NCBI GenBank assembly: GCA_031269335.1
Contig: JAISZI010000031.1
Span: 1-64,000 of the forward strand
From: Puniceicoccales bacterium
GTDB taxonomy: Bacteria; Verrucomicrobiota; Verrucomicrobiia; Opitutales; UBA953
Length of the DNA stretch: 64,000 nucleotides
Direction: 5' to 3'
Part shown: positions 1 through 13,500 of the stretch, piece after piece
How the letters are laid out: each line of letters opens with the position of its first letter
Position numbering within the stretch: position 1 is the first letter of the stretch
Position numbers and translations under genes: made by a program
The notes under the pieces: generated by a model
The model's database searches: none
What the model was told of the DNA's origin: nothing
Seen by the model: only the letters and a program-made list of their open reading frames with translations

Positions 1-2
1 AA

Positions 3-100
3 GGGGGCATTTTCGGGAACGCTTACGAAAGAAAACATACGCCCGCAAGGTTACCAGCGGGCACCGACCAAAGTTAGGGGGTACTTTCGGGAACGGTTAC
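3..100. repeat. Pair of ~24-bp direct repeats (gggggcattttcgggaacgcttac at 3-26; gggggtactttcgggaacggttac at 77-100)
   Basis: Two near-identical copies 74 bp apart, read directly from the sequence. Confidence 0.6.
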
Positions 101-104
101 AACC

Positions 105-710
105 AAAGCCCCAACGGGGAGGTCCCAAGCATTTCCCAGGGCAGCACCCTGGGTTCGATGACCACACACAAAACAAAGCCCCAACGGGGCGGTCCCAAGC
201 ATTTCCCAGGGCAGCGCCCTGGGGGAAGGATGTGGCGAAGGCGATGGTGTACCCCAATTTACCCGCGTCAACGGCGCATTCTGACGGTAGCCCAGGGCGT
301 TGCCCTGGGATGGTATTGGAGCCGCCCCTTTGGGGCTATGGTTTGTGTTATTGGCGAATACCCAGGGCGATGCCCTGGGCTATGTTAGGGCCGCCCCGTT
401 GGGGCTTTCCACTCCTCCACTCTTTCCCAGGGCGTTGCCCTGGGGGAAGGATGAGGCGAAGGCGATGGTGCGCCCCAATTTACCCGCGTCAACGGCGCAT
501 TCTGACGGTAGCCCAGGGCGTTGCCCTGGGATGGTATTGGGGCCGCCCCGTTGGGGCTATGGGCAGTCGTGCAGGCGGGACGCCTGCGCTCCCATGTCTG
601 GGCTATGTTGGAGCCGCCCCTTTGGGGCTATGGTTTGTGGTGTTGGCGAATACCCAGGGCGATGCCCTGGGCTATGTTAGGGCCGCCCCGTTGGGGCTTT
701 CCACTCCTCT
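105..710. repeat. Array of short palindromic repeats (family A): CCCAGGGC-NNN-GCCCTGGG, GCCCC-GTT-GGGGC and GCAGGCG-GGA-CGCCTGC hairpins
   Basis: At least seven CCCAGGG...CCCTGGG copies (near 135, 207, 292, 360, 427, 512, 654) interspersed with GCCCC(GTT)GGGGC hairpins; two copies of a ~70-bp core (about 223-290 and 440-508). Confidence 0.93.
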
Positions 711-753
711 CTTTCCTCTCTCTTTCCTCCTCTTCCCTCCCTCCACTCCGTCC

Positions 754-1533
754 TCAAAGAGACTCTGTCGGGAAGATCGCTAAAAAATCTTGTGGGAGTG
801 GTGATGTGGCGGTGAAGGACTGGGGGGTGTTTTTCCAGGAGAAGGCGATGGAGATGGATTGGGCGTGGAGGAAAAGGCGGTTGAAGGCGGAGAGGGCGGG
901 AGAGGGCGGGAGTTTTTCGAGGCGGCGGTTTAGGAGGAAGTCGCCGTATGTTTTGTCGCCGATGATGGGGTGGAAATGTGCGGCGGATTGGACGCGCAGT
1001 TGGTGGGTGCGGCCGGTTTCCGGGGAGAGACGGAGGAGGGATAGTGCGGTGGGGGAGGTGGTGGAAGCGAGGCATTGGTAACGCGTTAGAGCCGGAATGG
1101 CGCCGGCGCCTCCGATTTGGGTGCGCAGTGCGCCTCCGTGATTGCGGCGGGTGAGGCGGTCGCGCCAGATGCCATTGGGGGGGGTGAAACGTGAGCCTTT
1201 GACCACGGCGTAATAAATTTTTGTGATATTTTCGGCGCAGTGGGATTTGAAGATTTTCTTAATTTCGTTGGCGAGAGCGTTGTCGATGGTCGCGAGCAGG
1301 ACGCCGCTCGTTGGGGAGTCCAATCGGTTGAGCAGGTGGAGGCGCGAATTATGCGGCAGGCTGTAACATTCGTCGGCGAGGTTGTAGGGCGCGTCGAGGA
1401 GCGTATTGCGTTGGGCGCCGTCGCGGTTCGGGTGGGAGAGGATGCCCGCCGGTTTGTCTATTGCGAAGAGCGGAAGAGAAGGGTGGACGGCGAGGACGCG
1501 GACACCCGCGCCGAGCGGCAGTTCTGGCGTCAC
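754..1533 (-). CDS. RluA/RsuA-superfamily pseudouridine synthase
   Basis: Motifs FAIDKPAGILSHPN, HLLNRLDSPTSGVLL, GRTHQLRVQSAAHFHPIIGDKTYG. The ATG-initiated ORF reaches 1623 and overlaps the autotransporter 3' end; a GTG at 1533 removes the overlap. Confidence 0.85.
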   Translation of the reverse strand: MTPELPLGAGVRVLAVHPSLPLFAIDKPAGILSHPNRDGAQRNTLLDAPYNLADECYSLPHNSRLHLLNRLDSPTSGVLLATIDNALANEIKKIFKSHCAENITKIYYAVVKGSRFTPPNGIWRDRLTRRNHGGALRTQIGGAGAIPALTRYQCLASTTSPTALSLLRLSPETGRTHQLRVQSAAHFHPIIGDKTYGDFLLNRRLEKLPPSPALSAFNRLFLHAQSISIAFSWKNTPQSFTATSPLPQDFLAIFPTESL

Positions 1534-1558
1534 GGCGGGCTGCGGGGAGGGGGTTGGG

Positions 1559-4500
1559 TTAGAAGCGCACGCGGAAGGAGACGTTGATCTGGTGGATTTG
1601 TTGATTTTTGAAGTCGTATTCAAAGTGATAACCCGCGTGGACGCTCATTCCCTTGATGGTATCCCAGACATCTTCGGCAAATTCCAAGTCGAAGGTGGGT
1701 CCGATGCGGAAGCTGTTTTCGGCGGACGCCGGGGCGTTGACGCGGAAGCGGTTGCCGGAGAGATCGGAGGCGAAGCGGGCGGTGATTGGGGCGTCGGCGT
1801 CGAGCAATTCGCGGGCGTAAGAGAGGTCGAAGCCGAAGCGCAGGGAGTAAGTTTCGGTTTCGGTGGGGACTTGCCAGTTGACACCTGTGCCTACGCGGGC
1901 GCGCAGAGAGTCTTGGGTGAAGGAATCGACGCGCAGGGCGGCTTCGTGGCCTTGTTCGGTGAAGCCTTTGACCGTGGCGGAGTCGTATTCGAGGGAGGCG
2001 TGCGGTGTGAGGTGCAGGCGTTGTTGAAGTCGGACGACGGAGCCGAGGGTAAACGTTGCGCCGAGGTCGTAACCGTCGGGTTTTGCGGTGGCGTCGCCTG
2101 CCTGTGTTTGGTGTTTGATATCGTAGAAATTATATCCTGCGAAGACGGAGGCGTCGGCATACCAGAAGTCGTTAAACATGTAGGTTCCGTAGATGGCGCC
2201 GCGGAAGGAGTCGTGGTCTATGCGACCGGTGCTGAAGGCGAGGTCGGCTCGACCGATGGAATAGCCGACATTTGCGCCGAGGACGAGGTGTGTATTAACG
2301 TTGTAATCGGCGCCGACGAAGCCGCCGTGGGAACGTTGGTCGAAGGCGGGACCTTTGAGGTTGCCGTTGTTTCGTTCAAGGAAGCCGGTGGCGAGGATGT
2401 ATGGTTGGAAGTTATCGAGCGAGGCGCGGACGGCGCGGCCGTAGCGGAGGCTTTCGAGGTGACTGTGGAGGACGGCGGAGCTTTCGTGGGCGGCGCGGAT
2501 GGGCATCGCTGTCAAGGCGGCGAGCGACACGGGGGAGGCGGCGTTGAAGGCGCGGCTGACGTCGCTGGAGCCGAGGAGGCGGCTGACGGTGGCGATGAGG
2601 GCTGTGTCTGTGCCGCCGAGGATGTCGTTGCTGAGGTAGCTCTCGTAATTGCCGAGCGATTGGTGGAGTTGCAGCGTGCGGATGTCGCCGACTCGGCTGG
2701 CGAAAAGGAGCGTGAGGCCGCCGTCGCCCTTGTTGTAAGTGAGAATTTCTCGCGTGCGCGGGATGTCGATCTGGTTGTCGAGGTCGTCGGTGAGGATCAG
2801 CGAGATGTTATTTTGGGAGAAGTTTCCGGAAACACTGGCGTCGGTGCTGCCCTCGGTGTCGGAGAGAATCTTAAATTCTGCGCCGCTGGGCAGTGCGTCG
2901 AACACGCTTTTCTTCAAGCGGATAGAGAGGGAGCCGACGGTGTCGAGGATGGCTGAACCTGCGTAATGAATGGAGGAGAAGGAGTCGGCGGAGTCCATGC
3001 TAAGCTCGAGGGCGCCTTCGTTGAGGAAATTGCCGGAGAGCGTGATTTGACCGACGGAGTTGCCTGGGCGGACTGTGCCGCCGAGTCTGTTGTGGAGTGT
3101 CGCATTGATGACGCCATTTCCCGTGAGCAGCGCGCCATTTTCGACGCGTAAAGCCGAGGCGGTGAGGATCGGTTCTTGGTCGGTTGGCGTTCCGGTGAGG
3201 TGCAGGGTCGTTCTTTCGCCGACGGCGATGATGCCGGAGAACTCCGCGCGTGAGGCGAGGGTGTAAGCGACGGCGTTAACGGTGGTGTCTTTGGCGCCGA
3301 GGGTGATGATGCCGTCGCCTGTGCCGAAGCGGGGCGTGAGCGCGGTATCTGTTTGCGCACCAAGGAAAAGGTTGCCGGCACCGGAGGCGTCGAGGGTGGC
3401 GCCCGCCGGCAGGGAATCGGCGTCAACGGCGAAAGTGCCGTTGCTGGCGAGGAAGGTGCCGACGAAGGCTTTGTCGGTGCCGATAGTGGTCGCGCTGTTG
3501 AAATGCAGGTAGGCGCCGCCGTCGTATTCGATGATGCCGCCTTCATCTTTCGTGCTGTAAATTGCGATGGCTGGGCTTGTTTCGCCGAATGCGACGCGGG
3601 TGAAGCGCAGTGTCGAATTTGGGTCGAGGGCGACTTTGACGACGGAGGAGCCGTCGTTCAGGCGTGCCGGAGTGGCGGCGGCGCCGATTTGGAGAATGGT
3701 GGAGCGGTGCACTTCGATCGTGCCCGTGATTTGATTGGAGGCGCTGGCGAGGATGGCGACGCCGTCGCCGTTGAGGTCGCCGTGCATGTCGATGGTGCCC
3801 GTGCTCGTGACGGCTTGGTCGAGCGAAGTCGTGCCCGTGCGGGAAATGGCGAGTATGGCGCCGGTCTGGACGTTGATGGTGGAGGCGACGTTGAGGGTGG
3901 CGCGACTTCCGCGGGCTTCGCCGTTGCCGATGTAGAGCGTTCCCTCGCCGACGAGGATGTCGGCGTTGCCGTTGAGGCTGTTGTGGACTTGGATGAGGCC
4001 GGTGAGGACGGCGGTGCCGCCGCCTGTTTTTTCAATGCGCCCGGTGCCCGTCACGTTGCCGAGGGTGATTTTCCCCGGTTCGCGTTCTGTCCCCGTGGCG
4101 GGCGAGAGGAGGAGGTTGGTGTCGCGGGAAGTTTCGATGGGGGCGAGGTGTTGTTGGTTTTTGAGGTAGATGACATTGTCGCTGAAACGCAGCGTGCCCG
4201 CGTTCAAATACGTTGTTCCCGTGCCCGTGTGTGTGCCGAGGTAAGTTACTGTGCCCGTGCCGTTTTTGGTTAATGTCCCCGTGCCCGAAATATCGTTTAC
4301 CAAGGAATAAGAGTCTTCGCGGTTCAGCTCGATGGACGCGCTATTTTCGAGTTTTGCGGTGCCGAAAGTGCCGGCGGCTTGCAGGCTCAGGACGCCGGCG
4401 GTGACGCGGAAAATGCCGCCGAGGGTGTCGTTTGTCACCGGAATCGCGAGTGTGTTCGTGCCCTGTTTTTCAATAATGCCTTGGCTCTCAACATTTTGCG

Positions 4501-7500
4501 AGAAAGCCAAAGAGACGGGCAGGTTGATGACGAGTTTCGCGTCCTCTTTGATCAGCAAGGAGCCGTTGACGAAGGAGCCGTGGAGACCGTCGCCGAGTTG
4601 CAAGGTGCCGGCTTCGACGGTGATGCGTCCGCTCAAGCCGCTGTTGTAGGAGCCGGAGAGGAGGAGTTTGCCGGTGCCCGTTTTTATCAGCGAAAGCGTG
4701 TCGGTGCTGTTGTCGAACACGCCCGAAAACTCCGAGTCTTCGCCGCGTGCGCCCGTGCTGATGACCTGTTCGCCCGGGGTGGTCGCCGTGATGCGCGCAT
4801 TTGTCGTGCCTTCGAGGGTGCCGATTTTGGTGGTGCCGCCGCCGAGCACCAACACCGGGGCAATACCGTCGAGGATGACCTTGGCTGCTGCGAGGTCGGC
4901 ATTTGCGCGGGTCGCGAGTTCGCCGGTGCCGATGATGAGTTTTCCCTCAAACGCTGCTGTTTCGCCGTTGAGGACGAGCGTCCCCGTGCCTGCTTTGATG
5001 AGACTTGCGCCGTCGGCTCCGCCTTGGAGGATGCCGTTGAGAATGAACGCGCCAGAGTCGCCGGCGTCTATGGTGACGCGGGTGGTCTGCCCGTCTCCGA
5101 TGATGATCGTATTTGCGATGGAGCGGTCTTCCAAGCGGGCGCGGGCGAGAGTGCCCCCCGTTATCAAGATGGCGTCGGGACCGAGTGCCTTGTCGTGGCC
5201 GAGGGCGATTGTGCCTTCGGAGAGGATGGTGGCGGCGTAGCGTTCGCCGGTGATGCTGTCGGCCCTGCCGCGATAGGTATTTTCGGCGTTGATCGTCAAG
5301 GTGCCCGTGCCCGTTTTCCAAATATAGCCTTCGCCCTCTATGGTGCCCGGTCCGCTGATGGAGTAGTCGTTGCGGTTATTGTTAAAGAAGATTACGCCGA
5401 GGGTGACGGTTTCGCCCGCGTTTTTGCCAACGGTTATCTCGAAGCCCGCGGCGGAGTCGTCGAAAAGCGCGCTGGACGCGATGTCGTATCCGAGGAGGGT
5501 GGTGCCGTCGGTGAAGTTCGGGAACACATTATTCCAGACCGTTTCGTCGCCCGCCATTCCTCCGACCCAAGTGATAAAATTATCTGTGGAAGAAGAAGTT
5601 ACGTTGAGAATGAGGCGCGAGACGCCGGGTCCTATTTCCGGGCGATTTTGAATTTGGTAGGTATAGCGCGGGTCGTAGGGATTCCCCGGTATGTTCAGCA
5701 ATTGAGTGTAGTCGCCGTTGAGTGTGCCGTATTCGACAAGCGTGTATTCGCCCGGTGTGATGAAGGCTTCCGTCATCCTGATGCGGACGGTGGCGATGGC
5801 GTTGAGGTTGAGCGTATCGGTTTTGAGGACGGAACTTGCGTCGCCCGGATAGCGGGCGAGGTTGTATTCCAATTCGGAGCCGACGCTGGCGACGGTCAGG
5901 GAGCCGTCGAGGCGCAGCAAATTGCTGGCGGAAAGCGCGGTGGTGCTGCTGCCGTTGCCGATGATGAGAGCGCCGCCGTCGAGGATGAAGTCTCCCACCA
6001 AGTCGGTGCTGAGGTCGGTGGTTGCCGAACCGGCGGTGATTGCTTTGCCCGCACCGAGGACGAAGCCGTCGGCGAGCGGTGTCGCGTCGAGTGTCGCCCG
6101 TGGCGAGACGATGATGCTTGCGCTCGCGGGCAACGCCGCAGCCGTGGAGAACGCGAGCGTGCCTTCGATGACGCGTGTTTCGCCCGTGTAGTGCAGGGAG
6201 CCGCCGAACGTCAGTTTCGCGCTTCCGGTTTTCTCGAAGATGAAGCTGTTGTTCGTGCCCGCGCCCGAGGCGCCGAGGGCGGCGTTGAAAACTGCGTCCG
6301 CGGTGGCGTGCCATGCGAAGACCGGTGTCGTGCCGAGGGCGGAGTTGATGACCGCGTTGCCCGGGCGGAAGCCTTCGACGGCGAGGCTGGAGACGGAGAC
6401 GTCATTCCCGTTCAAGTCGAGGATACCCGCGGAGAGTGCTGAGCCGAGGGTGACGCTGGTTTGGGCGGGAATGGCGTTTGCGGCGCCCACTTTGAGGGTG
6501 CCGTTTGCGATTGTGGTGCCGCCCGTGTAGGTGTTGGGGACGACGGCGTCGTTTTCGGAACCATGTGCGAGCACCCATGTGCCCGAGCCATTTTTGACGA
6601 GGCTTGTTTTTGCGCCCACCACCCAGTCCGGGTCTTTCAGCCCGACGGCGAGGGTATTGTCGGCGGTATTTGTTCCGGAAAGGGTTAATGGGTAATCCGA
6701 TACGTTGATGCTGAAGCTTGTCACGCCCGTGATGCGCACAGCCGAGGCGCCGCTGGACTCGATCGTGGCAAAATTGCCGTCGAAGTGGATATTGTGGTCG
6801 AGCGGTTCCGATTCGCCGCTGGGGGTGATGAAGCGCACGGTGCCGTTGTTGATGGCGAGAGTGGCGTTCCCGAGGATGTCTTCGCGTTGGCGGATAATCA
6901 GCGTACTGCCGGGACCGACCGTGATGGCGCCGTCGGTATCGCTGGCGGGGTTGGTCAATTCGAGGTAACCGCTGTCGAGGGTGAAGTTGACCGATTCGCG
7001 CAGGCTGCCGCGGATATCGGCGATGTCGGTGTCCACGATGCTGCCGATTACGTGGACGGTGCCGAAGCCCGTGATATCGCCCGTGCCTTCGATTTTGCCG
7101 AAGGTCTGTGTCACATCGCGTCCCACGAGGCGCAGCGATCCGCCGTTTAATTTGAGTGTGGCGTTATCGCCGGCAATGGCGCCGGTGATGCCGTTCGAGG
7201 CGACGAGCTGCAGTTCTCCGGCGGTTATCGCGATTGCGGAGACGCGCACGGGCGGCGTGTCCGGAGTATCGGGGTGAAACGATTCTGCGTTGATGACGAA
7301 GGTCGGGGCGACGTCCGCCACATGCGGCGCGAGCGACAAGGTGTGCGAGCCTTGGACGGTGGTGATGACGGTTGTGCCGCCGGAGGTCAGGGTCGTGTCT
7401 CGGGCGAGGGTCAAGAGAGGCAGGCTGCCGCCGCCCGTGCTGTCGGTTATTGTGCCGTAATTTTCGCCGTCGCCGACGGTTATGGTGCGTTCGACGAGCA

Positions 7501-10500
7501 AGGCGCCACCGGCGTCTTTTTGGGCGAAGTTCAGCCCCGCGATGTCGAGCGTGCCGCCTGCTACGATGACGGTGCCGCCGCTGCCCAGCGCGTAGATGCT
7601 CCCAAGGCGCAAGATGCCGCTCGTCACGCGGGTTATGCCCGTGTGCGTGGAGACGCCGGATATGACCTGCGTGCCGTAGCCGGCTTTGGTGACATTGAGT
7701 TTCGCGTCCCCGTCGGCGAATCCGCCGGAAAATTCGCGCGTTAAATTAGTCGGGACGTTGATGGTGAGCGTTGCTTCGCCGGCGGACCGTCCGTTGGCGA
7801 TGATTCCCCCGCCTGACGCCTCGGAGTTGATGCCGGAGACGTTGACGGCGACGACTGTGCCGCTGCCAAGCAACGGGTGGTTCAGTTCGACTCTTCCGTT
7901 TGACTCGACGGTGAGGAGGCCGGAAGACGGGACGAGCGGGGAAGTGTTCACTGCGCCGAGCGGGTTGGCTTCGTGCAATTCGAGCACGCCGTCGTAAATG
8001 ACTGCGCCGCCGCGGAACAAGCCATTATTGCTTGCGAGGATGAGGGTGCCTTTGCCGCGTTTTTCAATGGGGTAGGTGCCGGAGAGCGTCGCATCCCTTG
8101 AGAGCGTGAGCACGCTTCCGGTCGGAATGAGGAAGGAGCCGCCGTCGGCGGAAGTGACTATCCGGTTCGGGATCGTTATCTGTGTCGGCTCGGCGAGCAA
8201 ACCGCCGGTTTCACTAATATCCGCGACGACGAGGTCGCCGCCCGCGAACGTTATCGCGCCCCCGCCGACGGCCATGTCGGTGCTAATGACGAGGGCGCCT
8301 TCGCGCAGAATGGTGCCGCCGGTGTATCCGTTTTCGCCGGTGAGATGCCAGACGCCGGTTCCCTTCTTTTCAATGGTGAGAATTTCTCCGGAAAGTTCCA
8401 AGGGGATGGGCAGACCGAGGATGCCGCCCGCGGTGGTCACGGTGCCGAGCAAACCGGTGCTGCGCAGGTAGTCATAGCCTTCACGACCACCGGCACCGGT
8501 GAGGGTGAGCGTGCGCGCACCGGCTCCGGTGAACGCTACGGGGTCGGTTCCGTTGAACCAGACGCGTGTATTTTCACCCGTGGAGGCGATTTCAATGGCG
8601 CCGCCGTTGAGGCGCGTGCCTTCGGAGGTGCTGCCTACGCCGACGGTGAAAGAGCGGTTTGTCGTGGTGGCGTTGTTGACATCGCCGCGGAAACGCAGTG
8701 TGCCGCCGTCGAGTCGGAGAAATTCCGCGCTGTTGACTTCGTTGGATGTGTCACCGCCGGTGCCGAGAAGGCTGTCTGCGTTCGGGTTGTATGTTGCATC
8801 TACCGCGCCTACTCGTTTATTGCCGAGCAGGGTTACGCCGACGCCGCCAGTTACTTCTATTGCGCCTTCGATGATTACAACGCTACGGGAGAAGGAGTTA
8901 AGAAATTGCGCTTTTTCACTTGCACCTGCATTTCCAATTCCGCCTCCTTCAATCGCCAGAACGAGCGTTCCGGAGCCGCGTTTTTCGAGAGACACCTGCC
9001 CGGAGATATGACCCCCGGAAAATCCGCTCTCCGCAAACGTTACACTATTAATTAAGCGATAAGTTTTTGATGTGTCAACGGTTATTGAGAACGGGCGAAC
9101 TTCGGTGTTTATAAGTATATCTCTACTTGCACTGGAGTCGTTGTCATTGAACTCTACGGAACTCCATGTTTCAAAATATGTTTTCAACCCATCCTCGACG
9201 TTTACCCAGTTCGTGACTTCCACCTTATCATTCCAAATTCTTTTATCAGCTTCAGCGGCGTCGTGATCGTCCCAGATAAGCACCCTTGTCGCCTTGATTA
9301 TGTGGACTAACAAGGATTTGCGATCGAGAGACACGTCGAGGGTGGGCAGTGCGCGCTGGCTATTGGTCACGCCACTGGTGTCTAAATGGAAGGTATCAAA
9401 CATAGCCTCTGTGATGGTCCCACCGAGAGCAGACAGAGTCAGAACCGGGAGTCCGTTGCTGCCGGAGAGAGCATGATTATCCCAGTCAACGGCGTCGCCG
9501 GAGATAGCGATGACGTTGGAGCCGGTGGCGGAGAAGGTAACGGTGCTTATCAAGTCGGCGGAAGCGTCGTTGGTTATGGCAAACTGGAGGCGGGAGTTAT
9601 TGGTGGTGAGGCTATTGACATTGAGGGTTTCGCCGCTTGCGGCGGAGCCGATGCGCAGGGAATGCCCGCCTGTGACTATCAATTCTCCGGCGATATCGAT
9701 GATGCCGCCGCTACCGGTGTGTCCTGCGTAGGAGAGGGCGTTTCCGTTGAGGGTGAGTGAGCCGTTGGTAACGGTGAGTCTCGCGCCGCTTTCCATTTCG
9801 AGCCTTTTTGGCGTGACGGTATTGGAGATGTTTCCGAAGGTCAGGGTACCTTGTTCTATGCGGATGTAGCCCGTGTTTCTTAACGTGATATTACTCAGGT
9901 CGATAGTTCCGGTGCTTTTGACTAAAATGTTCCCCTCGGAACTGATGGCGTTGGCGATGGTGGTGCCCGTTCTCGAGAAGGCGAGTGTAGCGTCAGCGGC
10001 GACGATCACGGCACCTCCGTTGCTGATGGCTCCGGTGGTCCCGCCGTTGCCCACTTGAAATGTGCCTTCATTGATAGTGGTCGTTCCTGTGTAAACATTG
10101 TTGCCCGACACCACCATTGTCCCCGGTCCCGTTTTCAAGAGGTTGCCGGTCTTTGACGCATTGCCGATGACGGCGGTTACTAACAGACCGGGTATCCCGA
10201 CATCGGGATCGCGCAGCACGGCAAATTCGTTCAGGTCGACACCATCCCCACCACTCAATCGCACGCCCCGTCCGTCTGTACGGCCCATGTCTTCAATTAG
10301 CGAGGTGCTGCTTCCGTTGACGGTGACTTTTCCGTTAAATGTGATGCAACCCCATGCCTCCTGTACAATTGGATTCATCTTAAATTCGTTTCGTATCGTT
10401 CCGCCGTTTAGGAAGATGTCTCCAAAGGCATTATTTCTTTGGCGGACATCATCATGATCTACGACGAGTAATCCGCCCGCCTCAATAGTTATCACTGCAC

Positions 10501-13500
10501 TGGGGACAGCGTTTCCTCCACCCCAACTATCGAAGTGGGCGATTCGCAATGTGCCTCCGGACTCGATCTTGATTGGGGCAGAAGGAAGTTTGTAACGGTA
10601 ATTTTCCGAGGATCCCCCGACAAAAAGTTCTCCCTCCTTAATTACCAAGCCGTTGTTGACGGAGCGAAGATCCTGAACCCTCAACTTTCCCTCTCCTTCT
10701 TTAACGAGGGTAAGCCCTATGCCAGCAATGGGAACGATGAGGTACTGCACAGCTTCATCGATATTTATATCTCCGCCGCCGGTGTCGATGGTGAGTACTC
10801 CTGTGGAAGAAGTTATTCTGCCGGCACCAGAAATAAGGACCTCGCCTCCCGCCGTGCTAGTGCGGGAAATTTTCTCCACGTCGAGAATCGTGGAATCCGA
10901 GCCGGTCAGCAGCATCCTCCCCGAAGCGAATTGTATTTCCTTAAAATACGACCTGCCGCCAGTGAAATAAAGTGTTCCCGCGCCGGTGGTGTTGGCCATT
11001 CGGAGAGTGGCGTTTCTCCAGTTGGCGCCGTCACCGTTTCCGTCGAAGTAATAATTAAGCCCATTTCCTATTATTGTGCCGCTGTATGCGCTGCTGCCGG
11101 TGGAAGTGAAATGCCGGTATTTGCCGTCGGCTGGACCGAGTGTGATGTCGCCGGTGCCGGAAAATGCGCCGCCGAAATACAGGTGCTCGGTGGCTCCGCC
11201 GCTTCCGATCAAGTTGAGGTTAACGGAAGCATCAAGCTCGGTGTGAATCACGTTGCTAACACCGTTGACAGTAACGTCCAGGGTCGTGCCCGCAGCTGCA
11301 AAGGAGACCACGCCGGAGCCAAGGGCGTTTGTCTCCGCAGCTACCACCGTTCCGCCTTCGATAACAGTGCCGCCGCTGTAAATGTTGGGGGTGCTGATTG
11401 TCAGCTTCCCGCTGCCTCTTTTCGTCAATTTTGCACCACCGGCTATAGTGCCCTCACCAGAGATAATATAGTCCTTCGTAGTATTATCTACCACGATGCT
11501 CCCCGGTGTGACACTGACGTTTGCTGGAATCTCAACCTCGGTATGCTGGGCGGTGTCGTCAAAAAGGACATTGTCGCCGGTAAAAAATCTGTCGCTGGAG
11601 TTGTCTTTGAGTTTTATCCAGTTTAGACCAGCAGCCTCGTAACCCCAAGAATTCCCTCCTAAAATGCCGTTCCAGAGGAGGTTGGCGGGCAAGGCGTCTT
11701 CCGGCACTAAGAGGACAATTCTACCGTCGCGCTCTTCGATGAGCGGTGCTTCTCGGAAGGATTCAACGTCTTTAACCGCGAAATCGCCGTTATTTTTAAC
11801 AAAATTTCCGGAGTATAACAAGGCGTCCACTTCGCCATCTACCGCATGGGAGAGGAGGGCGCTGACGTCCAGCAAGACGGTGGCGTTACTGTTGAGTGTG
11901 ACGTTGCGAAAGGACACGGCGGGTTCGTCGCCGATGGCGGTGAGGCTGAGCGTGGTGTTTTGGGCGAGCGTGATATCGCCGAATTTATTTCGGTCTAAGG
12001 TGAGCGTCCCTCCGTCAAGTTTAAGGTTTAGGTCGTCGGTCTGGACGTTGGAAAGGATGAGCATGCCGTCGCCCTTTTTCACGATTTCGCCGTTGCCGGT
12101 CACTGCGCCCGTGACGGCGAAGATGCCGTTTGAATTATTGACCGCAAACACGCTGTTTTGCTCGATGTGCAGCGGTCGGCTTAATTCGCCTGAATCGGAA
12201 GTGCTGACCCCAAGTTCGCCTTGGGCGACCGTCACGGGACTTCTGAACGTCTCCAAATTGCCGGAAAGGGTGAGCGAGCCGAGGCCGCGTTTTTCGAGGG
12301 GGCGGGAGCCGGTGATTGTGCCCGAAAAAGTGCTGACGGAGGCTGGGGCATCTTGCGCTCCGATGATGAATGCGCCCGTGCCCGTGCCCAGCGCGATAGT
12401 GCCCGGAAGCGAACCCGCCGCGAAGCCGGCGATCTGCGTGGAGGCATTTCCGGTGAGGGCGAGGGTGGCGCCGGCGTTGGCGAAATTGAGCAAGCCGATC
12501 GTGTTTTCGCCCGATGCCGTGGCAATGGTGAAGGTGACGGCTTCCGTTATCGTCGTTTCGCCTGTGTAACGGAGCGCGCCTTCGAGCGTTATCGTGCCTG
12601 TGCCTTCTTTATAGACGGAGACATTTCCCGTAATGGAACCGCAGTAGTAGGAACTAAGCACGCTGGTGCCACCGTCGTTACCGATTTTAAGCGTGGAGAC
12701 GTGCGCGGTGTCGGAATTGGTGATCTCGCCGCCGGTGTAGGGGGAGGTGGAGTCAACCTCCGTGATCCGTGAACTGCTGGCGAGGAAGGCTACGCGTTCG
12801 CTGTGCCCGTTGAGGTCGAACACGCCGCCAGCGACGACAAGACCGGACTGAGCGTTAATCTGGTTTCCTTTATCGTGCACCGGCTGCCCCAAGGAGGCTT
12901 CATGGATGATTTTTACAAGACCGTCTTTGATGACGAGACCTTCGGCACCATCATTATTGCTGGAACCGGCACCAGTCACGCGTGTCGGGCTGACTGCGGC
13001 TCTGTCTCCCGTGGAGGCGGCGTGGATCGTGCCCTCGGCGTTGAGTTGGGCGTTGAGTTCCACTACGCCGCCCCAGACAGTTACGGCGGCTCGGATGTCG
13101 TCTGGCGTGGAGGTGGCAAGTTCAACAGTGCCCAGCGAGGGACCATAATTGAAGGAGGGGGCGACGCCATGCGGACCTTGAACGTCGCCGCCAAGGTTCA
13201 GGCGGCGGCTATTCCAGCTATCTAAGGGGTAGTTCCAGTAGCGTTTAACGATGACTCTTCCGTCGGGGTCGCGGACGTAGATGTGGTTCCTCCTCTCGGG
13301 ATTGTCTCTATTATCATATTCGAGGTAGAGTTGGTTAATGGTAACCGTCTCCGTGCCTGTATAATCCAAACTTCCGCGATACATGAAAACAACCCCTTGG
13401 ATGCCATCACCGTTGTCACCGATACTTTCGGGGTAGGCAAAGGTTAGGAGGGTTGAATTCTGATACAGCGCAATGAAAGAACCACCGGTCGGGTAAGTCG

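Noticed and set aside
232-783. ORFs of 126-186 aa in the repeat array (e.g. MAKAMVYPNLPASTAHSDGSPGRCPG...)
   Set aside because: Translation of family A hairpin repeats in several frames (RCPG/PRWG/AAPLGL patterns); no independent coding evidence.
1406-2956. 516-aa plus-strand ORF
   Set aside because: Antisense to the autotransporter; Gly/Val/Ala/Glu-biased shadow ORF from high-GC coding on the opposite strand.
4379-6442. 687-aa plus-strand ORF
   Set aside because: Antisense shadow of the autotransporter gene; composition typical of a reverse-frame artefact.
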